Part shown: positions 1 to 9,281 of the stretch, one piece after another
Layout: the number at the start of each line of letters is the position of its first letter
Position numbering within the stretch: the first letter of the stretch is position 1
NCBI RefSeq assembly: GCF_001514115.1
Contig: NZ_KQ948464.1
Coordinates: 1-64,000, forward strand
Source of the DNA: Streptomyces olivochromogenes
GTDB taxonomy: Bacteria > Actinomycetota > Actinomycetes > Streptomycetales > Streptomycetaceae
Direction: 5' to 3'
Length of the DNA stretch: 64,000 nucleotides
The notes under the pieces: model-generated
Seen by the model: only the letters and a program-made list of their open reading frames with translations
What the model was told of the DNA's origin: nothing
Database searches by the model: none
Program-made: the position numbers and the translations under genes

Positions 1-220
1 GTTCTTGCGTTTCCAACCTTACCAGATCCGTTTTCCGTTCCGTTTCCGGTTGGAATTCATTTCCGGTGGCCGTTGGAGGGCCTTTGCCTATTCGATTGCC
101 TTCCGGCTCTCTTTCGGCGAGTCCGACTTTATCAGAAGCTTTTGAGCGGCCTTACCGGCCACTCAGTCCTGAATAATCGGGAGGTGCTTCTCGGGAATCG
201 CATTCACAAGAAGCTCGCAG

Positions 221-250
221 ATCCTAACTGCCACCGTCTGGACTTGTCCA
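221..250 (-). promoter_or_regulatory. Second probable rrn promoter
   Basis: On the minus strand TGGACA (245-250) and TAGGAT (221-226) are separated by 18 bases, downstream of the first promoter. Tandem promoters are usual for Streptomyces rrn operons. Confidence 0.6.
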
Positions 251-268
251 GCTCTAGGCAACTGTTCG

Positions 269-297
269 AATCTACCTCCCCACCGGCTCCGTGTCAA
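269..297 (-). promoter_or_regulatory. Strong promoter, probable upstream rrn promoter
   Basis: On the minus strand a perfect -35 TTGACA (292-297) is followed after 17 bases by TAGATT (269-274). Such a near-consensus pair is rare in high-GC Streptomyces DNA and fits an HrdB-type rRNA promoter. Confidence 0.75.
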
Positions 298-350
298 TGG
301 TTCCTGTGAGGCGAAGAGGAGACTAGCAGGTCAACGGAGGTGAACGCACA

Positions 351-1358
351 TCAGGCGGCCGTCGGAAGAGTCGCGCTGCGCTCGGACTCGTCGACGTCAC
401 CGGTGTCGCCGGCCCGCACCGCGCGACCGCCCAGGACGTAGACGTACGCGAGGAAGGCCAGTTCAGCGGCGATTCCTATGCCGATACGGGCCCAGGTGGG
501 GAGACCGGACGGGGTGACGAAGCCTTCGATGGCGCCCGAGACGAAGAGGATCAGCGCCAGGCCGATCGCCATGCCGAGAGCGGCGCGGCCCTCTTCGGCG
601 AGTGCCGTACGGCGCGAGCGAGGGCCCGGGTCTATCAGGGTCCATCCCAGTCGCAGACCGGTGCCCGCGGCCACGAAGACGGCGGTCAGTTCCAGGAGGC
701 CGTGCGGAAGGATCAGGCCCAGGAAGGTGTCGAGGCGGCCCGCCGACGACATCAGGCCTATGCCCACGCCGAGGTTGAGCATGTTCTGGAAGAGGATCCA
801 GAGAACCGGTAGCCCCAGGAAGATGCCCAGGACCAGGCACATCGCGGCGGCCTGGGCGTTGTTCGTCCAGACCTGGGCCGCGAAGGACGCGGCCGGGTGG
901 CTCGAGTAGTAGGTCTCGTACTCGCCGCCGGGGCGTGTGAGCTGGCGCAGCTGGCTGGGGGCCGCGATCGAGGACTGGACCTCGGGGTGCGTGCCTATCC
1001 ACCACCCCAGGACGACGCCGACCAGGGTCGACAGGAGCGCCGTGGGGACCCACCAGTGGCGCGAGCGGTATACCGCCGCCGGGAAACCCTGCGTGAGGAA
1101 GCGGGTGACATCGCGCCAGGAGGCGCGGCGGTTGCCTGTCACGGCACCACGCGCGCGTGCCACCAGTTGGCTCAGACGACCGGTGAGCTGCGGATCCGGC
1201 GCGCTGGACTGGATCAGGGAGAGGTGCGTGGCCGTACGTTGATACAAGGCGACGAGTTCGTCGGCCTCGGCTCCGGTGAGCCGGCGTTGGCGGCGCAGCA
1301 GGACGTCGAGACGGTCCCACTCGGCGCGGTGGGCGGACACGAAGACGTCGACGTCCAT
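351..1358 (-). CDS. SpoIIM-like (stage II sporulation protein M family) membrane protein
   Basis: 335 aa. A soluble N-terminal helical region (about 1-95) is followed by several hydrophobic segments near 103-122, 170-195, 221-240, 263-283 and 293-312. The motif PHGLLEL (218-224) in a membrane segment is typical of the SpoIIM/DUF95 family. In Bacillus SpoIIM acts in a peptidoglycan-degrading complex during engulfment; in actinomycetes the role is unknown and these genes sit beside RDD and often MoxR/DUF58 genes. The gene is divergent from the RDD gene at 1478, and the pair shares a 119-base promoter region. The family call is strong; a cell-wall or membrane-stress role is inference. Confidence 0.85.
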   Translation of the reverse strand: MDVDVFVSAHRAEWDRLDVLLRRQRRLTGAEADELVALYQRTATHLSLIQSSAPDPQLTGRLSQLVARARGAVTGNRRASWRDVTRFLTQGFPAAVYRSRHWWVPTALLSTLVGVVLGWWIGTHPEVQSSIAAPSQLRQLTRPGGEYETYYSSHPAASFAAQVWTNNAQAAAMCLVLGIFLGLPVLWILFQNMLNLGVGIGLMSSAGRLDTFLGLILPHGLLELTAVFVAAGTGLRLGWTLIDPGPRSRRTALAEEGRAALGMAIGLALILFVSGAIEGFVTPSGLPTWARIGIGIAAELAFLAYVYVLGGRAVRAGDTGDVDESERSATLPTAA

Positions 1359-1477
1359 CGGTTCTGCTGCTCCTCGTCCTCTCGTACTGCGTGTCAGCTT
1401 GTCGTACTGCGGCGCGATGCGCCCTCAGCTTGGCAGACTGACCGTTCTCAGGGCAGGTCAGGGGAAGGACGGCAAGT

Positions 1478-2500
1478 GTGAGTGAGCTAGTGACGGGCGA
1501 GGCGGTGGCGCTGGAGCTGCGCCCCGCGAAACTGCCGAGCCGGGCGCTGGCCGTGCTGCTCGATCTGGCCGTGTCCATGACCGCCTATCTGATCGTCACC
1601 ATCGGCCTGCTGGCCGCGACGGCGGCCTTGGACGACGCGGCGCGGATCGCGGTGTCGATCGCGAGCTTCGTTCTGCTGCTGGTGGGCGGCCCGATCGCGG
1701 TGGAGACACTCAGTCACGGCCGCTCGCTGGGGAAGCTGGCCTTCGGGCTGCGGGTGGTGCGGGACGACGGGGGGCCGATCCGGTTCCGGCACGCCTTGGT
1801 GCGTGGTGCGATCGGTGTGGTCGAGATTCTGATGACGTTCGGGATCATCGCGTGCATCGCCTCGCTCGTGTCGGCTCGGGGGCGGCGGCTCGGTGACGTG
1901 TTCGCGGGGACCCTCGTCGTGCGGGAACGGATTCCCGTCGGACATACGGCCTTCGTGCCTCCGCCGCCGCCCTGGCTTGCGGGGCGGTTCTCCGGACTCG
2001 ATCTGTCGGCCGTGCCGGACGGCCTGTGGCTGGCCATTCGTCAGTATCTGACGCGGATGCGGCAGCTGGACCCTCAGGTCGGCGGGGCGATGGCGGAGCG
2101 GCTCGCGTCCGATCTGGCCGCCCGTACGGGGGCTCCGGCGCCGCAGGGAGTGCCGGCGGCCGCCTATCTGGCGGCCGTGGTGCAGGAACGGCAGGCGCGG
2201 GACGCCCGGCGGGCCTTCGGCGGCGGGAGCGCTCCGGCGGTGCCCGGCCACCCGGGCGGGTTCGTCGCCGGGATGCCCGGCACGGGCGGCGGCCCTGTCC
2301 TGGGGCAGCCAGGCGCTCACTCCTATCCGCAGGCCTATCCGCAGGCGGGTGTCTCCTCGCCCGCTTCGGCGCGGGACCCCTATCCCACGGCGTCCCCGGC
2401 CTCGGAGGGCCCGGCAGCGTCGGTGCAGCAGGCGCCGCCTGCGGCACCGCGGGACGAGCCGGTCGAACGCCCGTCGACCGGGTTCGCGCCGCCCGCCTGA
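1478..2500 (+). CDS. RDD family membrane protein
   Basis: 340 aa with a GTG start supported by GGAAGG about 8 bases upstream. The RDD domain covers roughly 15-150: Arg22 and Asp29 lie in the first membrane helix, followed by a second helix near 53-75 and a third near 110-130 after the HGRSLGKLAFGLRVV segment. After about residue 220 the chain becomes a long Pro/Gly/Ala-rich tail that looks disordered. RDD proteins are small integral membrane proteins of mostly unknown function; some are implicated in ion exchange. Divergent from the SpoIIM-like gene, a pairing that recurs in actinomycetes. Confidence 0.85.
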   Translation: MSELVTGEAVALELRPAKLPSRALAVLLDLAVSMTAYLIVTIGLLAATAALDDAARIAVSIASFVLLLVGGPIAVETLSHGRSLGKLAFGLRVVRDDGGPIRFRHALVRGAIGVVEILMTFGIIACIASLVSARGRRLGDVFAGTLVVRERIPVGHTAFVPPPPPWLAGRFSGLDLSAVPDGLWLAIRQYLTRMRQLDPQVGGAMAERLASDLAARTGAPAPQGVPAAAYLAAVVQERQARDARRAFGGGSAPAVPGHPGGFVAGMPGTGGGPVLGQPGAHSYPQAYPQAGVSSPASARDPYPTASPASEGPAASVQQAPPAAPRDEPVERPSTGFAPPA

Positions 2501-2528
2501 ACCCGCTCCGAACCGTGTCCCGGCGTCG

Positions 2529-3143
2529 TCAGGCGAAGACCGACGGCGGGGATTCGAGGTGCTCGAGCTCCACGCCGGGCGCCGCCAGGACCACGTCTCC
2601 CGCGAGGTGTACGGCGTGCTGCTCCCCCGTGTCCAGGGCTGTGACCTGGTATTCGTCCACGGTCAGGGGGCCGTTGTCAGTGGCGTGTGTTTCTCTCGAG
2701 ATCAAGGCCCAGGACTGGTCGACGGTGCGCGGGGCGAGGACCGGGTCGGTGAAGGCGACGAGGCGTACGCGGGTGGCGGAGGCATCGGGGGTGAGGCGCA
2801 GCAGACGGGCGGTGGCGACGAGGAAGGCGGGGGATGTGCCGGTGAAGGCGTGGGCTCGGACATTGCCTTCGGTGGCCTCGGTGCCGGTGGGGTCGGTGCG
2901 GACCCAGGTCACGCCGTCGAGGGCGGCGCCACGGACCTGCCAGCTCGCGGCGTGCAGTTCGAGACGGATGGGGCGGCCGAGCTCGTCGAGGGCGAGGTCG
3001 ACCGAGCCGGCATGGTCGCCGGAGGGGGTGGTCAGTTGCGAGACGTAGCGCCAGCCGGAGGGGCCGGGCGCGCAGTGGAAGTGTTCTTCGGCGAGGGGGG
3101 TGTGATCGTGCGGATCATGGAGCGAATAACGACCGCGGGGCAT
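2529..3143 (-). CDS. Conserved hypothetical protein
   Basis: 204 aa, not recognised with certainty. It has no signal peptide or membrane helix. The sequence is acidic with many short beta-like stretches (for example LDELGRPIRLEL near 51-62 and a C-terminal LDTGEQHAVHLAGDVVLAAPG segment), suggesting an all-beta lipocalin-like or glycolipid-binding type fold, but that is only an impression. It lies downstream of sahH on the same strand after a hairpin at 3209-3236, so it may be transcribed separately. Codon use resembles the neighbours, so the gene is probably real and native. Confidence 0.7.
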   Translation of the reverse strand: MPRGRYSLHDPHDHTPLAEEHFHCAPGPSGWRYVSQLTTPSGDHAGSVDLALDELGRPIRLELHAASWQVRGAALDGVTWVRTDPTGTEATEGNVRAHAFTGTSPAFLVATARLLRLTPDASATRVRLVAFTDPVLAPRTVDQSWALISRETHATDNGPLTVDEYQVTALDTGEQHAVHLAGDVVLAAPGVELEHLESPPSVFA

Positions 3144-3208
3144 GGGCGTTCAGGTCCTCATCGGGGACAGGCCCCCGCCACGGGGGCGAGGGCCTGCTGA
3201 CATCCGTA

Positions 3209-3236
3209 CGCCGAGCGGTGGTACCGCTGCTCGGCG
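3209..3236 (-). terminator. Probable sahH terminator hairpin
   Basis: CGCCGAGC (3209-3216) pairs with GCTCGGCG (3229-3236) across a 12-base loop, starting 7 bases after the sahH stop codon. The loop contains a second, alternative inverted repeat AGCGGT/ACCGCT. There is no U tract, as is common for Streptomyces terminators. Confidence 0.6.
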
Positions 3237-3242
3237 GGGTGC

Positions 3243-4700
<1,458 letters not shown>

Positions 4701-4761
4701 GACGAGCTGCTCCTCGGGGTCTGGATTGGGGCGAGGTGGATACGGCTGTCTGCGCGGCGCG

Positions 4762-4820
4762 GGGCATACACATGCCCGAGCAGGGCACGGACGTGCCCCG
4801 CAGCAGGGCACAGGAGTGCC
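4762..4820 (-). promoter_or_regulatory. Three tandem tetraloop hairpins in the sahH leader
   Basis: In the sahH mRNA sense three near-identical hairpins follow one another: GGCAC-UCCU-GUGCC (4820-4807), GGGCAC-GUCC-GUGCCC (4798-4783) and GGGCAU-GUGU-AUGCCC (4777-4762). The stems are perfect, every loop has four bases, and the third has an A-U pair where the other two have C-G, so pairing is kept despite sequence change. The array ends 61 bases before the start codon. A possible -10 box TAGCTT lies at 4921-4926, implying a leader of about 215 bases. The pairing is seen directly; a regulatory role is inferred. Confidence 0.6.
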
Positions 4821-5034
4821 TGGTGCGCGCAGCGCAGTCCGTCGGAGGCCCTCTCTCCCTCGGCCGGTCCGCGGTGGGACCGCCCGACCGCCATCAGCAG
4901 CGACGTCTGGCTCAGCCACCAAGCTACACCGGTCGCCCCGGGCCGCCCCAGTCCGGCTCCGGCCAACGGTCGTTGTGGCCGAGGTGTGCGGCTGGTCTTC
5001 GGGCGGGTGAGTGCCGGGGGCGGTGCCGGGTGGG

Positions 5035-6015
5035 TCAGTGCTCGGACGGCGTCTGGGCGGGGCCCCCGGGGGTCGCTTCGGGGTTCGGGCCCTTTGCGGC
5101 CTGCGCCTCGCTGTAGATGTCCGGTTCCAGGTAGATCACGCGGGCGATCGGGACGGCGGCGCGGATGCGGGACTCGGCGGCGTTGATCGCGGTGGCGACC
5201 TCGGTGGCCGTGTCGTCGTGCTGGACGGCGATCTTCGCGGCGACGAGGAGCTCCTCCGGGCCGAGGTGGAGCGTGCGCATGTGGATGATGCCGGTGACCG
5301 TGTGGCCGTCGACGATCGAGGCCTCGATCTTCTTGACCTCTTCGACGCCCGCGGCCTCGCCCAGCAGGAGGGACTTGGTCTCGGCGGCGAGGACCAGCGC
5401 GATCAGGATGAGCAGGATACCGATGCAGAGTGTGCCGATGCCGTCCCAGACGCCGTCGCCCGTGAGCAGGGCGAGGCCGACACCGCCGAGGGCGAGGACC
5501 AGACCGATGAGCGCGCCGAAGTCCTCCAGGAGGACGACCGGCAGCTCGGGGGCCTTGGCGCGGCGGATGAACTGCGACCAGGAGTGCGTGCCCCGCAGTT
5601 CGTTGGACTCCTTGATGGCCGTACGGAAGGAGAAGCCCTCGGCGATGATCGCGAACACCAGGACGCCCACCGGCCAGTACCAGTGCTCGATCTCGTGCGG
5701 GTGCTTGATCTTCTCGTAGCCCTCGTAGACGGCGAACATGCCGCCGACCGAGAAGAGGACGATCGAGACGAGGAAGGCGTAGATGTAGCGCTCGCGGCCG
5801 TAGCCGAAGGGGTGCTGGGGGGTCGCCTCGCGCTGGGCCTTCTTGCCACCGATCAGGAGCAGGGCCTGGTTGCCGGAGTCGGCGAGCGAGTGGACGCCCT
5901 CGGCGAGCATCGAGGACGAGCCGCTGAAGGCGAACGCCACGAACTTCGATGCCGCGATCGCGAGATTGGCGCCGAGTGCCGCCACGATCGCCCTGGTGCC
6001 GCCTGAAGCGCTCAT
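5035..6015 (-). CDS. Cation diffusion facilitator family transporter
   Basis: 326 aa, inner-membrane metal/proton antiporter, expected to export Zn2+ or a related divalent ion. The conserved helix-2 motif AEGVHSLADSGNQ (39-50) supplies the His42/Asp45 metal pair, followed by the family's HPFGYGRERY segment, a further helix containing EDFGALIGLVLALGG, and a cytoplasmic ferredoxin-like C-terminal domain with HTVTGIIHMRTLHLGPEELLV. About six membrane segments can be placed. The ATG at 6013-6015 starts a clear first helix. It sits between manA and sahH on the same strand. Substrate specificity cannot be read from the sequence. Confidence 0.93.
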   Translation of the reverse strand: MSASGGTRAIVAALGANLAIAASKFVAFAFSGSSSMLAEGVHSLADSGNQALLLIGGKKAQREATPQHPFGYGRERYIYAFLVSIVLFSVGGMFAVYEGYEKIKHPHEIEHWYWPVGVLVFAIIAEGFSFRTAIKESNELRGTHSWSQFIRRAKAPELPVVLLEDFGALIGLVLALGGVGLALLTGDGVWDGIGTLCIGILLILIALVLAAETKSLLLGEAAGVEEVKKIEASIVDGHTVTGIIHMRTLHLGPEELLVAAKIAVQHDDTATEVATAINAAESRIRAAVPIARVIYLEPDIYSEAQAAKGPNPEATPGGPAQTPSEH

Positions 6016-6156
6016 GTGCTCCTGCTGTCCCTTCGTACGCCGTCCGGGCCCCGTTCGTACGCTCGTACGCCGGTCCGGGCTTTGCCCGCCCTTTGCGGTG
6101 GGCCATTGTTGCAGCCCGGTCCGACGGCGGTACGTCTGGCCGCCACAGTCGCCTCG

Positions 6157-7308
6157 TCAGGCCACCACTGTCGCACGGAAGATCGTGCCGGACCCGGACA
6201 CCTCCGCCTTTTCTCCCGCCGGTACGAAGACCGACTCGCCGGGGGCGAGGGTGTTGCCGTCGGCGTGTACGGAACCCGACGTGCAGAGCAGGATCTGCGG
6301 GGTGTCGCGGGTGAGGTCGTGCGGGGCGGCGCCCTCCGCGAGGGCGTACCGGGAGAGACGGAACTCGTCGATGGGGGTCGCGTAGACCTCCTCGCCGTCG
6401 GGGGACGCCTCCGGGCGCAGGACGCCGGGGTCGCTCGCCTCGAAGCGGACGACGCGCAGGAGTTCGGGGACGTCGACGTGCTTGGGGGTCAGGCCGCAGC
6501 GCAGGACGTTGTCGCTGTTGGCCATGATTTCGACGCCGAGACCGTTCAGGTAGGCGTGCGGGACGCCGGCGCCGAGGAACAGGGCCTCGCCGGGCTGGAG
6601 CTGGACGTAGTTGAGGAGCATCGCGGCGATCACGCCGGGGTCGCCCGGGTAGTGGTGGGCGAGGTCGGCGTAGGGGGCGTAGGCGCCGCCGAGACGGGCG
6701 CAGGCGGCCGCGGCCTCGGTGACCGTGCGGGCCATGTCGTCGGGGTCCGCGCTCAGCACCGCCGTCAGGACCTCGCGCAGCGCCGCGTCCTCCGGGTGGG
6801 CGTGCAGGAGGTCGACGTACGGCTTGAGGGAGTCGACGTCCAGGCCGGCGAGCAGTTCGGCGGTCTCGTCGGGGCTGCGGAAGCCGCACAGGCCGTCGAA
6901 CTCGGTGAGGGCGCAGATCAGTTCGGGCTTGTGGTTGGCGTCCTTGTAGTTGCGGTGCGAGGCGGATATCGGGACGCCGCGGAGCTCCTCGTCCTCGTAG
7001 CCCTCCTTCGCCTGTTCGAGGTTGGGGTGCACCTGGAGGGAGAGGGGCGCGCCCGCGGCGAGGATCTTGAGCAGGAACGGCAGGCGGGGGCCGAACTTGG
7101 CGACGGCCGCGCGGCCGAGTTCCTTCTCGGGGTCCTCGCCGATGACCTCGTCGAGGGGACCGCGCGCCGTGCGGGAGGGCGCGCCCGGGTGGGCGCCCAT
7201 CCACATCTCCGCCTGCGGTTCACCGGTCGGCTCGACGCCGAGCAGCCGCGGGATGGCGGTGGTCGAGCCCCAGGCGTAGGGGCGGACGGTGTTTTCGAGG
7301 CGGTCCAT
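6157..7308 (-). CDS. manA: Mannose-6-phosphate isomerase, class I
   Basis: 383 aa zinc enzyme that interconverts fructose-6-phosphate and mannose-6-phosphate, the entry point for GDP-mannose. Type I features are visible: LSLQVHPN (zinc-binding Gln and His), a downstream Glu in KPELICALTEF, and the cupin motif LFLGAGVPHAYLNG followed by EIMANSDNVLRCGLTPKHVD. The length is normal. It is transcribed with the SIS protein, Trm112-like protein and manB, so together with manC at 24513 the window encodes the whole route from fructose-6-phosphate to GDP-mannose. Confidence 0.96.
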   Translation of the reverse strand: MDRLENTVRPYAWGSTTAIPRLLGVEPTGEPQAEMWMGAHPGAPSRTARGPLDEVIGEDPEKELGRAAVAKFGPRLPFLLKILAAGAPLSLQVHPNLEQAKEGYEDEELRGVPISASHRNYKDANHKPELICALTEFDGLCGFRSPDETAELLAGLDVDSLKPYVDLLHAHPEDAALREVLTAVLSADPDDMARTVTEAAAACARLGGAYAPYADLAHHYPGDPGVIAAMLLNYVQLQPGEALFLGAGVPHAYLNGLGVEIMANSDNVLRCGLTPKHVDVPELLRVVRFEASDPGVLRPEASPDGEEVYATPIDEFRLSRYALAEGAAPHDLTRDTPQILLCTSGSVHADGNTLAPGESVFVPAGEKAEVSGSGTIFRATVVA

Positions 7309-7392
7309 GTGTGTCGTTCTCTCCGTACGTGCGCTGCGCTGGTCAAGAGTCCCGGGGCGGCCTCGGCCGACCCGGGATGCCTGGCTACAAGA

Positions 7393-8520
7393 TCAGGCCC
7401 CTGAAGCGAGCGCCAGGTAAACGGCGGCGAAATCCGTGACGGCGATCAGTTCCGCGAGGGTCTCCAGTTCGGCGCCCTCCTCCGGCTCGAGCTCGCTGAG
7501 AGCGGTGTCGTGGCTGAGGGCGAGCTCGCGGGCGGCCGGGGCGGCGGTGAGGCCGCCGGCCGGGCGGTCACGCAGGAGCACCACGCGCGCGTGGAGGACC
7601 TGCTGTTCCTCGACTCGGTCGCGGAAGAAGTCGTCGGGGTCGGCGCCGGCGGCGAGTGCGCCCGAGAGCAGCACGCTGTGGGCGGCGAGCGCCTCGGGGA
7701 GTTCCGCGGTGAGGGCGGGGCGGCCGGCCAGTTCCGCGAGCGCGGCGGTGAAGCGGCGGCCCGCGGGGCCGGCGGAGGTGCCCTCCGTCCAGATCACCGG
7801 GAGTGCTTCGGCGAGCTCGGCGGCGAGCGTCTTGGCCGGGTTGCTGTAGGGCGCGATGGCCGGGCCGCAGCGTTCGGCGACGCGGTCCAGGCGGTCGGCG
7901 ACCTTCTCCAGCGCCTCGGGCGGGGCGGAGACCAGGCCGGTGCGGTCCAGCAGCACGAGCAACGGGGTGAGCAGGGCCCACAGGACGCCGGGGGCGGAGG
8001 CCGCGAGGGGTTCGGTCGGCTCGTACGGGGCGGTCGCCATCGGTACGAACAGGCCGTGCGTGCCCTGCACCTCCTCGACGATCGGGGTGCCGGCGGGGGC
8101 CACCGCTACGACGGAGCAGCCGCGCCGGTATGCCTGCTCGACGAGGAGTTCGAGGCCTGGTTCGCTGCCGTCGGGGGTGGCGATCAGCAGGAGGTCCACC
8201 GGGCCTGCCCAGCCGGGCAGTTCCCAGCGGAGGGCGCCGGACGCGGGGGCGACGCCGGTGGGGGTGAGCCGGATGATGGGGCAGCTGGCTCCGGCGAGGG
8301 TGCCGAGCAGTTCGGCGACGCCGGTGGCGGCCAGGCCGGGGCCGGCGATCAGGACGGCGCGTGGGCGGCCGTCCGGCTTCAGTTCCGCGATTCCGGCTTC
8401 CGCGGCGTGCCGGACTGCGGTACGCACACGGGCGCCGGCCTCCGCGGCGCCCCGGAGCAGCTCGCGACGGTCGGCGCGGGCGAGCGCCTCTGGGTCGTCG
8501 AGCAGCGATTCGTCGAGCAT
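7393..8520 (-). CDS. SIS-domain protein, bifunctional phosphoglucose/phosphomannose isomerase-like
   Basis: 375 aa, starts MLDESLLDDPEALARAD. Two SIS-type Rossmann parts can be seen: AVLIAGPGLAATGVAELLG near 95-115 and VDLLLIATPDGSEPGLELL near 153-170, followed by a C-terminal half that in related proteins closes the active site (YSNPAKTLAAELAEALPVIW). Some relatives act as bifunctional phosphoglucose/phosphomannose isomerases, but actinobacterial copies are often divergent, so activity is uncertain. Its position between manA and manB supports a role in mannose-phosphate metabolism or its control. Confidence 0.85.
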   Translation of the reverse strand: MLDESLLDDPEALARADRRELLRGAAEAGARVRTAVRHAAEAGIAELKPDGRPRAVLIAGPGLAATGVAELLGTLAGASCPIIRLTPTGVAPASGALRWELPGWAGPVDLLLIATPDGSEPGLELLVEQAYRRGCSVVAVAPAGTPIVEEVQGTHGLFVPMATAPYEPTEPLAASAPGVLWALLTPLLVLLDRTGLVSAPPEALEKVADRLDRVAERCGPAIAPYSNPAKTLAAELAEALPVIWTEGTSAGPAGRRFTAALAELAGRPALTAELPEALAAHSVLLSGALAAGADPDDFFRDRVEEQQVLHARVVLLRDRPAGGLTAAPAARELALSHDTALSELEPEEGAELETLAELIAVTDFAAVYLALASGA

Positions 8521-8601
8521 GGGTCGGCAGCCTCCCGATCGCCGGTGTGTTGCCTCTGTCGCCTGATTCGCCTGTGTGGTGGGTGTCGCCGGTGGGGGTG
8601 T

Positions 8602-8772
8602 TTACCCGGGGCGGCGGGCCTCGTCGACGAGGAGTACGGGGATGCCGTCCCGGACGGGGTAGGCGAGGCCGCAGTCCTGGCCCGTGCAGAGCAACTCGCT
8701 CTCCTGCTCCTTGAGCGGGGCGTGGCAGGCCGGGCAGGCGAGGATCTCCAGGAGGCCGGCTTCGAGCGGCAT
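8602..8772 (-). CDS. Trm112-like (UPF0434) zinc-ribbon protein
   Basis: 56 aa: MPLEAGLLEILACPACHAPL at the N terminus, then a second cysteine pair in LLCTGQDCGLAYPV, and the family ending YPVRDGIPVLLVDEAR. The four cysteines (13, 16, 29, 34) fit a zinc ribbon. Trm112 in eukaryotes and archaea is an activating subunit of several methyltransferases; the bacterial partners are mostly unknown. It is placed between manB and the SIS gene on the same strand. The ATG at 8770-8772 is preceded by GAAAGGAC. Too short for most ORF cut-offs but clearly coding. Confidence 0.9.
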   Translation of the reverse strand: MPLEAGLLEILACPACHAPLKEQESELLCTGQDCGLAYPVRDGIPVLLVDEARRPG

Positions 8773-8861
8773 GGGGTGTCCTTTCGAACGGGGTGGATGC
8801 GGCCTGGTCAGCGTACCGCTGTGGGGGGTGGGGTGCCGGGGTGTGTGGACGTGGTGATTTC

Positions 8862-9255
8862 GCCCCCGCCGCCCCTACCCTCCCCCAAGCTCTCGGCTTC
8901 GCTCGAGCAGGGGGGACCCCCATCATCCCCAGGGGCTCCGCCCCTTCAACCCCGCCAGGGGCTCCGCCCCCGGACCCCCGCATCGCCCGAAGGGCTCGTC
9001 CTCAAACGCCGGACGGGCTGAGTGATGCGGGCCCGGGATGGGTGGGTGGACCGGGGGTGGATGGGGCATCGGCCCCGACCTCGTCCTCGAACGCCGGACA
9101 GGCTGAGGGGGTGGGCCCGGGATGGGTGGGGTCTGGTTTTCGGACCCGGCCCCCGCTCCGGCCCCGGCCTCGCAACGCCGTGCGGACCGAGGCTTTCAGG
9201 GGCGCGGGGAACTGCGCGGCCAGCCCCCGCCCACCCGCAGCCGAACAACCGCCGG
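8862..9255. repeat. Composite dispersed intergenic repeat (copy 1)
   Basis: The gap between the Trm112-like gene and the manB stop is built from modules that recur elsewhere in the window: CGCCCCCGCCGCCCCTACCC (8862-8881), an inverted repeat CCCCAAGCTCTCGG...CTCGAGCAGGGGG near 8884-8915, paired CCAGGGGCTCCGCCCC units, CGTCCTCAAACGCCGGACGG at 8997 and a variant at 9082, and GGGGCGCGGGGAACTGCGCG at 9199 running into ACCCGCAGCCGAAC at 9247. I recognise such modules as common in Streptomyces intergenic DNA. There is no gene here. Confidence 0.8.
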
Positions 9256-9281
9256 GCGGAACCGGCACCCCCAGGAGGGGG

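Larger units (their letters stand above)
1..300 (-). promoter_or_regulatory. rRNA operon promoter and leader region
   Basis: This stretch is much richer in A/T than the rest of the window and has no convincing ORF. Read on the minus strand it resembles the multi-promoter leader of Streptomyces rrn operons. It contains good -35/-10 pairs (annotated separately) and two copies of the box TCTGRTAARGTYGGA, with TAAAGT at 126-131 and TAAGGT at 16-21. The last bases (minus strand GGTTGGAAACGCAAGAAC) match my memory of the sequence that precedes the processing region and 16S rRNA. The 16S gene itself would lie beyond the left edge. The assignment rests on recalled similarity plus promoter-like hexamers. 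Confidence 0.75.

Noticed and set aside
73..309. 78-codon ORF in the rrn leader
   Set aside because: No ribosome site, atypical codon use for the genome, and located in promoter DNA of the opposite strand.
4701..5034. Classical SAH riboswitch upstream of sahH
   Set aside because: The expected core with its pseudoknot pairing could not be recognised; only the tandem hairpins are supported.
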